DNA from: an uncultured Sphingomonas sp.
Lineage (GTDB): Bacteria; Pseudomonadota; Alphaproteobacteria; Sphingomonadales; Sphingomonadaceae
Direction: 5' to 3'
NCBI GenBank assembly: GCA_946886845.1
Contig: CAMPJH010000011.1
Location: 1 to 18,429, forward strand
DNA length: 18,429 nucleotides
In this document: one piece after another, positions 1-7,819 of the stretch
How positions within the stretch are numbered: the first letter of the stretch is position 1
Layout of the letters: each line of letters begins with the position of its first letter
Notes under the pieces: generated by a model
Database searches by the model: none
What the model was told of the DNA's origin: nothing
Seen by the model: the letters and a program-made list of their open reading frames with translations, nothing else
Program-made: the position numbers and the translations under genes

Positions 1-2
1 CG

Positions 3-2093
3 CTCTACGGCGCGTCGAGCCAGGCGGGCACGATCCGGATCATCACCAACAAGCCGGACACCACCGCGCTCTACGGCCGGATCGACGGCGAGCTGAACAC
101 GGTCGCTCACGGCGGCATGGGCGGCGCCATCGAAGGCATGATCAACGTGCCGGTGGGCGACAATGTCGCGTTCCGCGGAGTCGCTTTCTATCGCCGCGAC
201 GCTGGCTTCATCGACAATGTTCCTGGCTCGATCACCTTTTGCGGCGACCCGGTCGTCGATCCGGTCAGCGGCGACACCGTCGGCTGCGTCCACAATGGCT
301 TCAGCGTCAACAACGCCGCTCTGGTCGACGACAACATCAATACCCGCAAGACCTACGGCGGGCGGGCGGCGCTCAAGGTCGACCTCAACGAGAACTGGAC
401 CGTAACCCCGACGATCATGCACCAATATTCGAGCCTCGATGGCTTCTACGCCTACGACCCGACGCTCGGCGACCTCAACGTCCAGCGATTCAAGGACGAA
501 TATGCCAAGGACCAGTTCACCCAGGCGGCGCTGACGATCGAAGGCAAGATCGCCAACTTCGACCTGACCTACGCCGGCGCCTATCTCGACCGGCCGACCG
601 AAGGCTTGGCGGACTACGTCGAGTACACAGAGGCGTACGACAATTATTACGAGAGCTATGGCGGCCTCGCCAACTACTTCTATTTCCAGGATTCCGCCGG
701 CAACACGATCAACCCGCACCAGTACATTTACGGCGAAGAGCATTTCAAGAAGATGAGCCACGAGCTGCGGATCGCGACTCCGCAGGAGTGGCGGTTCCGG
801 GCCCTGGTCGGCGCTTTCTACCAGCAGTCGAAGAACCACATCTATCAGGATTATCGGGTCGACGGCCTTGGGCCGCAGGTCTCGGTGAACGGTTGGCCGG
901 GAACCGTCTGGCTGACGCTCCAGGACCGCAAGGACAAGGACTGGGCGTTGTTCGGGGAAGCTGAATTCGACATCACCCCGCAAGTCACGCTGATCGCTGG
1001 CGGGCGAGTGTTCAAATATGAAAACAGCCTGTTCGGCTTCGCCGGCTTCGGCAAGAACCCGGCCTTCACCGAAGACAATGGCTTCCCGCCGCCGCCCAAC
1101 GCGGCCGGCGGCAGCTCGGGTGTCAGGCGCTGCCTGACCGTCAACGGCCTGCAGCTGATCGACGACGAGGATTCGCCGCTCGCGTCGGGCGGGGTCGAAG
1201 GCACGCCGTGCACCAACGTCGGCAACGTCGTTAACGGCGAGGCCGTTCCGCGGGTCAGCAAGGGAGACGGCTTCACCCACCGGCTGAGCGCCCGCTACAA
1301 GCCGAATGACGATTTGATGTTTTATGCGACCTGGTCGCGTGGCTTCCGGCCTGGCGGCATCAACCGCCAGCCGAATGCGCCGGCCTATGACCCGGATTAT
1401 CTCACCAATTACGAAATCGGTTGGAAGACCTCGTTCGGTCCGCTGACCTGGAACGGCGCGATCTTTCACCAGGTGTGGAAGAAGTTCCAGTTCAGCTTCC
1501 TTGGCGAGAACAGCCTGACAGTGATCCAGAACGGCCGCGATGCCGAGATCAACGGTGTCGAGACCGACCTGTCCTACGTCGCCGGCGGGCTGACCACGAA
1601 TGTGTCGGCCGCATATACCGACGCCAAGACCAAGGGGAACATCTGCAACTTCGCGTTAGGGAACGAGCAATGTAACGGGCTCGACGACCAGGGTGATCCG
1701 GACTTCATCGTTACTCCTTCCGGCACACGCCTGCCCATCACTCCGAAATTCAAGGTTGCCGCCAACGCGCGCTACGCCTGGCCGATCGGGCCGGGCAGGG
1801 CGCACGTACAGGGGACGGTCACCCACCGAAGCTCGGCGCCCACCGACCTCCGCCAGGACATCGGCGGCGGCCTGAACCCCAACGACTTCCTCGGTCGAAT
1901 CCGCTCCTCGACGCTGGTCGACACGTTCATCGGCTACACCTGGGGCAATTACAGCGCCGAGCTGTTCGCGACCAACCTGTTCGACGAGCGCAATGACCTC
2001 GTCCGCTTCGTTGCCTGCAGCATCTGCACACAGACCAAGATCACTCCGGGGCGGCCGCGAACCTTCGGGATCCGGCTCGGCACCAGGTTCTAG
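3..2093 (+). CDS. TonB-dependent outer-membrane receptor, 5'-truncated by the window edge
   Basis: Outer-membrane beta-barrel receptor that imports a ligand using TonB/ExbBD energy. The reading frame is open to the left edge; 696 residues are visible and the start codon lies outside, so the ATG at 117 is internal. The first visible residues (LYGASSQAGTIRIITNKP) are the end of the plug domain. The rest has the alternating aromatic and polar strands of a TonB-dependent barrel, including YATWSRGFRPGGIN near the middle of the second half. It ends in a barrel-like strand with terminal Phe (GIRLGTRF). Several Cys pairs lie in predicted extracellular loops (for example around 240-295 and 1130-1220), and could form disulfides. 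The substrate cannot be told from sequence. The type is very common in sphingomonads. A 63-residue membrane-protein gene follows 24 bp downstream on the same strand and may be co-transcribed. Confidence 0.95.
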   Translation, partial: LYGASSQAGTIRIITNKPDTTALYGRIDGELNTVAHGGMGGAIEGMINVPVGDNVAFRGVAFYRRDAGFIDNVPGSITFCGDPVVDPVSGDTVGCVHNGFSVNNAALVDDNINTRKTYGGRAALKVDLNENWTVTPTIMHQYSSLDGFYAYDPTLGDLNVQRFKDEYAKDQFTQAALTIEGKIANFDLTYAGAYLDRPTEGLADYVEYTEAYDNYYESYGGLANYFYFQDSAGNTINPHQYIYGEEHFKKMSHELRIATPQEWRFRALVGAFYQQSKNHIYQDYRVDGLGPQVSVNGWPGTVWLTLQDRKDKDWALFGEAEFDITPQVTLIAGGRVFKYENSLFGFAGFGKNPAFTEDNGFPPPPNAAGGSSGVRRCLTVNGLQLIDDEDSPLASGGVEGTPCTNVGNVVNGEAVPRVSKGDGFTHRLSARYKPNDDLMFYATWSRGFRPGGINRQPNAPAYDPDYLTNYEIGWKTSFGPLTWNGAIFHQVWKKFQFSFLGENSLTVIQNGRDAEINGVETDLSYVAGGLTTNVSAAYTDAKTKGNICNFALGNEQCNGLDDQGDPDFIVTPSGTRLPITPKFKVAANARYAWPIGPGRAHVQGTVTHRSSAPTDLRQDIGGGLNPNDFLGRIRSSTLVDTFIGYTWGNYSAELFATNLFDERNDLVRFVACSICTQTKITPGRPRTFGIRLGTRF

Positions 2094-2117
2094 AGTCACC
2101 AACGGGGGGAAGATAAT

Positions 2118-2309
2118 ATGGGCAACAAGCCTTTCACTTTCATCGCCGCGATCATCTTCGGGATCATGTGCCTGGCGCACATCCTGCGCCTGTTCGTGAA
2201 ATTCCAGGTGTTGGTCGGAAACCACGAGCTGCCGATGTGGGGAAGCATCGTCGCGATCGGAATCACCGGGTTGCTGTCGTGGGGGCTGTTCAAGGAAGCC
2301 CGGCGCTAG
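2118..2309 (+). CDS. small two-helix membrane protein, unknown function
   Basis: A 63-residue protein of unknown function. A purine-rich Shine-Dalgarno sequence (GGGGGGAAG, 2104-2112) sits 5 nt before the ATG and fixes the start. Two hydrophobic segments are visible, about residues 7-27 (FIAAIIFGIMCLAHILRLF) and 41-58 (WGSIVAIGITGLLSWGLF). They are joined by a short polar linker (GNHELP), and the tail is basic (KEARR). This predicts a helical hairpin in the inner membrane. It starts 24 bp after the receptor stop, so it may share its transcript, and it ends 3 bp before the convergent ychF stop. I do not recognise the family. Codon use and the strong ribosome site argue that it is a real gene, not a shadow of the antisense frame. 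Confidence 0.75.
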   Translation: MGNKPFTFIAAIIFGIMCLAHILRLFVKFQVLVGNHELPMWGSIVAIGITGLLSWGLFKEARR

Positions 2310-2312
2310 CGC

Positions 2313-3413
2313 TCACACGTTGAAGCGGAACAGCAGGACGTCGCCGTCCTTGACCACATACTCCTTGCCTTCGCTTCGCATCTTTCCGGAATCACGGGCG
2401 CCGGCCTCGCCGTCGCAGGCGATGAAGTCGTCATAGGCGATGGTCTCGGCGCGGATGAAGCCGCGCTCGAAGTCGGTGTGGATCTCGCCGGCCGCCTCGG
2501 GCGCCTTGGCGCCCTCGCGCACCGTCCAGGCGCGCGCTTCCTTCGGCCCGACCGTGTAAAAGGTGATCAGGCCGAGCAGCGCGTAAGCGGCGTGGATCAT
2601 CCGGTTGAGGCCGGTTTCCTCGAGCCCGAGGTCGGCGAGAAAAACCTGGCGCTCGTCTTCGGGGAGGGTTGCGATCTCCGCCTCGATCGCCGCCGAGATG
2701 ACCACCGAGCCGGCGCCTTCCGCCTTGGCTTTGTCCGCGACCCGATCGGATAAAGCATTGCCCCTGGCGGCATCGGCTTCGTCGACGTTGCAGACGTAGA
2801 GCACCGGCTTGGCGGTCAGCAGCTGCGCCCGCAGAAGCGCCTTTTCCTCTTCCGCGTCCTTGGGCCGGGTCAGGCGCGCCGGCTTCGACGCCTTGAGCAG
2901 GTCGAGCGCCTGGCCGAGCACAGACGCCTCCACCCTGGCTTCCTTGTCACCCTGCTGCGCCTTCTTGACCATGTTGGGAACGCGGCGCTCGAGCGATTCG
3001 AGGTCGGCGAGCATCAGCTCGGTCTCGACCGTCTCGGCGTCGGCGATCGGATCGATCCGGCCTTCGACATGGGTGATGTCGCCGCCTTCGAAGCAGCGCA
3101 GGACATGGACGATGGCATCGACCTCGCGGATGTTGGCAAGGAACTGGTTGCCGAGACCCTCGCCCTTACTGGCGCCGCGGACCAGGCCGGCGATGTCGAC
3201 GAACTCGATCTGGGTCTCGATTTCCTGCGCGGACTTGGCGACGGCGCGGAGCCGATCGAGGCGCGGATCGGGGACCGCGACCCGGCCGACGTTCGGCTCG
3301 ATTGTGCAAAACGGATAGTTCGCCGCCTGCGCCGCGGCGGTTTCTGTCAGCGCATTGAAAAGCGTCGATTTGCCGACGTTCGGCAGGCCGACAATGCCGC
3401 AGCGAAAGCCCAT
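2313..3413 (-). CDS. ychF: YchF/OLA1-family redox-responsive ATPase
   Basis: Conserved Obg-like P-loop ATPase that binds ribosomes and is linked to translation and oxidative stress responses. It is 366 residues, close to the usual length of about 363. Visible motifs: Walker A GLPNVGKS at residues 9-16; the ANYPFCTIEPNVG segment typical of the family; the DIAGLVRGASKGEGLG switch II region; and NVDE (in YVCNVDEADAARG) where GTPases have NKxD. That last change is the known basis for ATP preference in this family. The C-terminal TGS-like region (HTDFERGFIRAETIAYDDF) is complete. The gene is usually found near pth and rplY in alphaproteobacteria. Here those two lie about 11.4 kb to the right on the same strand. 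It is divergent from the SDR fusion gene across a 95-bp gap, which must hold both promoters. Confidence 0.97.
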   Translation of the reverse strand: MGFRCGIVGLPNVGKSTLFNALTETAAAQAANYPFCTIEPNVGRVAVPDPRLDRLRAVAKSAQEIETQIEFVDIAGLVRGASKGEGLGNQFLANIREVDAIVHVLRCFEGGDITHVEGRIDPIADAETVETELMLADLESLERRVPNMVKKAQQGDKEARVEASVLGQALDLLKASKPARLTRPKDAEEEKALLRAQLLTAKPVLYVCNVDEADAARGNALSDRVADKAKAEGAGSVVISAAIEAEIATLPEDERQVFLADLGLEETGLNRMIHAAYALLGLITFYTVGPKEARAWTVREGAKAPEAAGEIHTDFERGFIRAETIAYDDFIACDGEAGARDSGKMRSEGKEYVVKDGDVLLFRFNV

Positions 3414-3508
3414 TGGTTATCCTGAAAGCTCGGGGAACGCGCCGCCCTTAGCCGCAGCCCCCGCCAAGGGGAAGCGCAACCTCCACCGCGCATCGCCGTT
3501 AACCGGCC

Positions 3509-5983
3509 ATGGCGAAAGCCGCGAAGTCCAAGCCGATCGTCCTGATCACCGGCGCGGCCGGCAATATCGGCCGGTCGCTGGCGCGAGCGTTGGCCAGCGA
3601 CTATCGCGTGGTCGGGATCGACCGGCCTGGGCGCAAGGCCGACTTCCCACTGATCCATGCCGATCTGTCAAAGGACAAATCGGTAGCGGCGGCGTTCGCC
3701 AGATTCCGCAAAAAGTTCGGCGCTAAGATCGCCAGCGTCGTCCATCTCGCCGCCTATTTCGACTTCAGCGGCGAGGAGAACCCGCTTTACCAATCGATCA
3801 ACGTCGAGGGCACTCGGCGACTGCTCAAGGCGCTGCAGGCGTTCGAGGTCGAGCAACTGGTCTATTCGGGAACAATGCTGGTGCATGCGCCCGGCAAGCC
3901 CGGCGAGCGGATTGACGAGAGCCAGCCAATCGCGCCCAAATGGGCCTATCCCAAGTCCAAGGCGGCGGCGGAAGAAGTGATCCGTGCCGAGCATGGCAAA
4001 ATACCCTACGTGCTTCTGCACATCGCCGGCCTCTACGACGACGAAACCGCCGTGCCGACACTCGCCAACCAGATCGCTCGGATCTACGAGCTCGACCTCG
4101 AGAGCTACTTTTACCCGGGCTCGACTCGCGCCGGCCAGGCAATGGTCCATCGCGACGACTTGCTCGACGCGTTCAAGCGAACGATCGATCGACGGGACAA
4201 GATTCCTTCGGGCACGGTGATCCTGATCGGCGAGGAAGAGGCGCCCAGCTACGACGCTTTGCAGGACGAGATCGGCTATCTGATCCACGGTTCCGAACGA
4301 TGGCCGACGCTTCGCCTGCCGAAGCCGGTCGCGGCGGCCGGAGCCTGGGTGCTGGAAAAGGCCGAGCCGATCGTGCCGGACGCGCTCGACCAGGGCGAGG
4401 AGCCGTTCGTCAAGCCGTTCATGGTTCGCATGGCGGACGACCATTACGAGCTCGACATCAGCCGCGCGCGCCAATTGCTCGGCTGGGAGCCGAAGCACCG
4501 GATCAAGGACGAGCTGCCGAAAATCATCGCGGCGCTGAAGCGCGACCCCAAGGGCTGGTACGAGAAGAACGGACTGACTCCGCCGGCGACCATCACCGAG
4601 GCGGCCGAGGAAGGAGTCAATCCGGAGCGGGTCCGAGCCGAGCATGAGGCGATGCTGGTCGACGAGCACAGCCGGTTCCGCTGGGCCCATTTCGCCAACA
4701 TTTTCCTTGGCCTGTGGCTGGTCGCGCAGCCGCCCTTGATCCAGGTCGAGGAGCCGCCTCTGGCGTGGAGCGAGGTCGGGCTCGGGCTGGCGACGATCCT
4801 GTTCGCGTCGCTGTCGCTGTCGTGGCGGCTCGGCTGGGCGCGCTGGCTGACGGCCGGCGTCGGCGCGTTGGTTATGGCCGTCCCGTTCCTGTTCTGGACC
4901 GCGAACGGCGCGGCTTATCTGTCCGATACGCTGGTCGGCGGGCTGATCTTCGCCTTCGCGGTCGGTTCGCGGCCGGAGGTCGGGCCGACGCCATTGGCCG
5001 CGACCACCGGCCCGTACACGCCGCCGGGCTGGAGCTATAACCCATCGACCTGGTCGCAGCGATTGCCGATCATCCTGCTCGCCGTTGTCGGCCTCGAGAT
5101 CGCGCGCTATCTCGCCGCCTACCAGCTCGGTCATGTCGACGGCGTCTGGGAGCCGTTCTTCCAGGGCTCGGTCGCCGATCCGCGCAACGGCACCGAGGAA
5201 ATCATCACCTCATATGTCGCCGAGGCCTGGCCGGTCTCCGACGCGGCGGTCGGCGGCTATACCTATGCGTTGGAGATCCTGACCGGGATCGTCGGCAGCC
5301 AGGCGCGCTGGCGGACCATGCCGTGGCTGGTGGTGCTGTTCGGGCTGATGATCGCCCCGCTCGGCGTCGTCTCGATCTGCTTTATCATCATCCAGCCGAT
5401 CCTGCTCGGCACCTGGAGCACTTTGGCGCTGCTCGGGGCGGCGGCGATGCTGATCCAGATTCCCTACTCGCTCGACGAGCTGCTGGCGAGCGTCCAGTTC
5501 ATTCGGCGGCGGGTGAGGACTGGGCGGAACTGGCTGCGGGTCCTGCTGTTCGGCGACACCGACAAGGGCGGCCCTGAGCGGCCGGCCGACGAATTCGCCG
5601 ACGGACCAGTAGCGTTTCTTACCGACATGTGGAGCGGCGGGGTCAACCTCACGTGGAACCTCGCGCTCGCGACGGTGATCGGAGTGTGGCTGATGTTCAC
5701 CCGTCTGACGCTCGGCGCCGACGGCGGCATGGCCAATGCCGACCATCTCATCGGAGCGTTGTCGCTGACGGTGATCTCGCTCGCCGCCGCCGAAGTCGCG
5801 CGGCCGCTGCGCTACCTCCTGGTTCCGCTCGGGGCGGCCCTGTTCGTGACGCCGTTCTTATACGAGGCGAGCACCGTCCAGCTGGCCGCCAGCTTCGCCG
5901 CCGGAGCGGCGCTGATCGCGCTCAGCATCCGTCGTGGCCCGATCCGCTGCCGCTACGGAAGCTGGCAACGCTGGATTCGGTAG
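3509..5983 (+). CDS. SDR (NAD-dependent epimerase/dehydratase) fused to SPW-type and VKOR-like membrane domains
   Basis: An 824-residue fusion. Residues 8-345 form an extended SDR fold: nucleotide-binding GAAGNIG at 15-21, SGT at 120-122, and catalytic-type YPKSK with Y147 and K151. Residues about 393-485 hold membrane segments resembling SPW repeats (FANIFLGLWLVAQPP). Residues about 513-672 resemble bacterial vitamin K epoxide reductase-like domains (EIITSYVAEAWPVSDA, YALEILTGIVG, MLIQIPYSLDELLASVQF). A second SPW-like segment lies at about 713-810. The expected VKOR motif W-C-T-L-C reads W636-S-T-L-A640, so both active-site cysteines are gone. I see only two Cys in the whole protein (C623 and C814). 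The SDR part would be cytoplasmic and the rest in the inner membrane. Disulfide chemistry is therefore unlikely; the SDR site looks intact. The substrate is unknown. No good ribosome site precedes the ATG, but the Rossmann strand begins directly after it. A GST gene follows 23 bp downstream. Confidence 0.85.
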   Translation: MAKAAKSKPIVLITGAAGNIGRSLARALASDYRVVGIDRPGRKADFPLIHADLSKDKSVAAAFARFRKKFGAKIASVVHLAAYFDFSGEENPLYQSINVEGTRRLLKALQAFEVEQLVYSGTMLVHAPGKPGERIDESQPIAPKWAYPKSKAAAEEVIRAEHGKIPYVLLHIAGLYDDETAVPTLANQIARIYELDLESYFYPGSTRAGQAMVHRDDLLDAFKRTIDRRDKIPSGTVILIGEEEAPSYDALQDEIGYLIHGSERWPTLRLPKPVAAAGAWVLEKAEPIVPDALDQGEEPFVKPFMVRMADDHYELDISRARQLLGWEPKHRIKDELPKIIAALKRDPKGWYEKNGLTPPATITEAAEEGVNPERVRAEHEAMLVDEHSRFRWAHFANIFLGLWLVAQPPLIQVEEPPLAWSEVGLGLATILFASLSLSWRLGWARWLTAGVGALVMAVPFLFWTANGAAYLSDTLVGGLIFAFAVGSRPEVGPTPLAATTGPYTPPGWSYNPSTWSQRLPIILLAVVGLEIARYLAAYQLGHVDGVWEPFFQGSVADPRNGTEEIITSYVAEAWPVSDAAVGGYTYALEILTGIVGSQARWRTMPWLVVLFGLMIAPLGVVSICFIIIQPILLGTWSTLALLGAAAMLIQIPYSLDELLASVQFIRRRVRTGRNWLRVLLFGDTDKGGPERPADEFADGPVAFLTDMWSGGVNLTWNLALATVIGVWLMFTRLTLGADGGMANADHLIGALSLTVISLAAAEVARPLRYLLVPLGAALFVTPFLYEASTVQLAASFAAGAALIALSIRRGPIRCRYGSWQRWIR

Positions 5984-6006
5984 CTTCCACTCCCTAGCTG
6001 CGGCTG

Positions 6007-6711
6007 ATGGCAGACCTCTCGCAATTCCCCATCACCCGCCGCTGGCCGCCCAAGCACCCCGACCGGCTGCAGCTTTATTCGATCAATTCGCCCAACGGCG
6101 TCAAAGTGTCGATCATGCTCGAGGAAACCGGCCTGCCGTACGAGCCGCACCTGGTCGACATCGATGCCAACGAAAGCTGGACCGACGAATTCCTGTCGCT
6201 GAACCCGAACGGCAAGATTCCGGCGATCATCGACCCGGACGGTCCCGACGGGCGGCCGCTGGGGCTGGCCGAGTCCGGTGCGATCCTGCTCTATCTCGCC
6301 GACAAGACGGGCATGCTGCTGCCGGGCGGCGGCCAGCGTTATGAGACGATCCAGTGGGTGATGTGGCAGATGAGCCATGTCGGGCCGATGTTCGGGCAGG
6401 TCGGCTTCTTCCATAAGTTCAGCGGGCGGCACTGGGAGGACAAGCGGCCGCTGCAGCGCTTCGTCGAAGAGTCGAAGCGGCTGCTGCAAATACTCGACGA
6501 CCGGCTCGCTGGCCGCGACTGGATCATGGGCGACTATTCGATCGCCGACATCGCCACCGGCGGCTGGGTCCGCAACCTGATCGACTTTTACGATGCGGCG
6601 GAGCTCGTCGAGTTCGACCGGTTCGATAATGTCGCCGCGTGGCTAGACCGCTGGATCGACCGGCCGGCGGTCCGGCGCGGGCTGAAGATTCCATCGAAGC
6701 CACCGAACTGA
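6007..6711 (+). CDS. glutathione S-transferase, Ure2p/YfcG-like
   Basis: A 234-residue cytosolic glutathione transferase. The N-terminal thioredoxin-like domain (about 20-105) carries LYSINSPNGVKVSIMLEE, which matches the TPNG-type active-site loop of the YfcG/Ure2p group. It continues with NPNGKIPAI and the glutathione-binding AESGAILLYLADK segment. The all-helical C-terminal domain contains IMGDYSIADIATGGWV, the usual N-capping box and hydrophobic staple region. YfcG-type enzymes act as glutathione-dependent disulfide reductases without an active-site cysteine, and none is seen here either. The gene lies 23 bp after the SDR-VKOR-like fusion gene, so the two are probably co-transcribed and may share a redox role; that link is inference. 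The ATG has only a weak ribosome site (GCGGCTG). A closely placed second gene, nsrR, converges from the right with 24 bp between stops. Confidence 0.92.
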   Translation: MADLSQFPITRRWPPKHPDRLQLYSINSPNGVKVSIMLEETGLPYEPHLVDIDANESWTDEFLSLNPNGKIPAIIDPDGPDGRPLGLAESGAILLYLADKTGMLLPGGGQRYETIQWVMWQMSHVGPMFGQVGFFHKFSGRHWEDKRPLQRFVEESKRLLQILDDRLAGRDWIMGDYSIADIATGGWVRNLIDFYDAAELVEFDRFDNVAAWLDRWIDRPAVRRGLKIPSKPPN

Positions 6712-6735
6712 TGATCAGGATCTGCTGCCGAGCGG

Positions 6736-7191
6736 CTAGGCCGCTTCAGCGGATAGAGCATTGTTGATCTCAAACGACGCGAGAAGCTCGCGAAGTCCGG
6801 CCTGACGTTCGGCGACGAGGTCGGCGAGCGTATAGCTGTCGAGCACGGCCATGAATGCGGCAAGAGCCTCATGCAAGGCTCCCGTCAGCGAGCAGGCGCG
6901 AGCGATGACGCAAGACGCGCAGTCGACCAGCTCGAACCCCCCTTCGGTGTGCCGAACGATTTCGCCGATGCCAATCTGCTCGGCAGGGCGCGCGAGCCGG
7001 ACGCCGCCGGAGCGACCGCGTACCGCATCGAGATAGCCCTGTTTGCGCAGGTCGTGGACAACCTTCATCAGGTGATTGTGCGAGATTCGATAGGTGCGCG
7101 CCATCTCGCCGATCGACGCCAGCCGATCGGGCCGCGCGGCGAGATGCATGAGCACGCGCAACGCATAATCGGAGTAGCGGGTCAGCTTCAC
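6736..7191 (-). CDS. nsrR: Rrf2-family regulator, NsrR-like nitric oxide sensor
   Basis: A 151-residue transcription repressor of the Rrf2 family. It begins with the family signature KLTRYSDYALRVLMHLA. A winged helix-turn-helix follows (ISHNHLMKVVHDLRKQGYL, then VRGRSGGVRLARP as the wing). Three cysteines, C91, C94 and C100 (DCASCVIARAC), are candidate [Fe-S] cluster ligands, followed by the NsrR-like helix LHEALAAFMAVLDSYTLADLV. NsrR uses an Fe-S cluster to sense NO and derepresses NO-detoxification genes. The adjacent NnrS and NorZ genes support this over IscR. The start is GTG; the Rrf2 signature begins immediately there. The spacing between the first two cysteines (CxxC) is shorter than I recall for characterised NsrR proteins. 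It is divergent from a small membrane-protein gene across 117 bp containing two inverted repeats, and is probably autoregulated. Confidence 0.88.
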   Translation of the reverse strand: MKLTRYSDYALRVLMHLAARPDRLASIGEMARTYRISHNHLMKVVHDLRKQGYLDAVRGRSGGVRLARPAEQIGIGEIVRHTEGGFELVDCASCVIARACSLTGALHEALAAFMAVLDSYTLADLVAERQAGLRELLASFEINNALSAEAA

Positions 7192-7221
7192 CGGCAGCGC
7201 CGATTAAGAAAGTTCATGGCC

Positions 7222-7237
7222 ATACATGTATATGTAT
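7222..7237. promoter_or_regulatory. inverted repeat ATACAT-N4-ATGTAT, candidate operator
   Basis: Perfect 6-bp arms with a 4-bp spacer in the nsrR/membrane-gene divergent gap; the left part also forms the 10-bp palindrome ATACATGTAT at 7222-7231. It is AT-rich in a GC-rich genome. It lies 31 bp upstream of the nsrR GTG, about where its promoter should be. Symmetric sites fit a dimeric Rrf2 regulator. Binding by NsrR is inferred, not shown. Confidence 0.45.
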
Positions 7238-7259
7238 TGCATGTTTTATCGGATGTGAA

Positions 7260-7276
7260 TAGATGTGCGTCATCTA
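7260..7276. promoter_or_regulatory. inverted repeat TAGATG-N5-CATCTA, candidate operator
   Basis: Perfect 6-bp arms with a 5-bp spacer, centred about 40 bp upstream of the ATG at 7309, so it could overlap the -10 region or transcription start of the plus-strand gene. The GATG/CATC cores recall the AAGATG...CATCTT half-sites of enterobacterial NsrR boxes, but the spacing differs. This is a candidate NsrR operator by position and symmetry only. Confidence 0.45.
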
Positions 7277-7308
7277 CATGATTTAGCGAGTCGGGTAGGG
7301 GTGGCACG

Positions 7309-7764
7309 ATGCGGTACCAGGAACTCAAGAATTCCACGGCTTATGACATTGTCGATCCAGCGAAAGTCGAGGCTGCGGCAGCGGCCGAACGCGCGGGCGA
7401 AGCGAGGCCAAAACCGGCATCGGCTGTACCCGATATGCCCGCCGTTGCGGGCATTTTCATGGTCGCGGTCTATGCCGGCCTGATGGGCGCGTTCGCGCTG
7501 ACGATGGCGGGCGACGGAGCGACCATATTCGCCATTTTTATCGGCGCATTTTACGTCTTCATGTTCGTCTCTGTTCCGGCAGTTTTCCTCGGCGTCGAGC
7601 AGGACGGCGCGAGGCGTCCCAGCCTGGCCGAGTTCCTCGAGAAAGGCATCGAGACGGCGACGGGGCCGATTAGCGGAACCGGCGCGCTCGTCCAGATGCT
7701 GATCGTTCCTTTCCTGCTCACGCTTGGTGTCATCGCGATGGGCATCACATACCTAGTCAGTTGA
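7309..7764 (+). CDS. membrane protein of unknown function in the NO-response module
   Basis: A 151-residue protein whose family I do not recognise. The ATG has a clear ribosome site (AGGGG at 7297-7301, 7 nt spacing). The N-terminal 42 or so residues are polar and Ala/Glu-rich, probably cytoplasmic. Three hydrophobic segments follow: about 46-67 (AGIFMVAVYAGLMGAFALTM), 71-93 (ATIFAIFIGAFYVFMFVSVP) and 127-150 (ALVQMLIVPFLLTLGVIAMG). A roughly 30-residue polar loop (EQDGARRPSLAEFLEKGIE) separates the second and third. It is divergent from nsrR, with two inverted repeats in the shared gap, and convergent with nnrS (55 bp between stops). This position makes it a likely member of the NsrR regulon. 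A membrane partner or accessory for the NO response is plausible but unproven. No cysteine or His-rich metal site is visible. Confidence 0.82.
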   Translation: MRYQELKNSTAYDIVDPAKVEAAAAAERAGEARPKPASAVPDMPAVAGIFMVAVYAGLMGAFALTMAGDGATIFAIFIGAFYVFMFVSVPAVFLGVEQDGARRPSLAEFLEKGIETATGPISGTGALVQMLIVPFLLTLGVIAMGITYLVS

Positions 7765-7819
7765 CAGGACGGACATGCCGGAACAGCAGTTCGCGACAAC
7801 GATCGACCGTGATGCCGGC

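Noticed and set aside
2494..2530. Runs of GCC/GGC-rich near-repeats within ychF and similar coding stretches
   Set aside because: They follow codon use for Ala/Gly in a GC-rich genome and show no fixed unit, so not CRISPR or tandem repeats.
3668..5134. 488-codon open frame on minus, antisense to the SDR fusion gene
   Set aside because: Arg/Asp/Gln-rich, low-complexity composition typical of a GC-rich shadow frame; no domain or ribosome site, while the plus-strand frame has clear SDR motifs.
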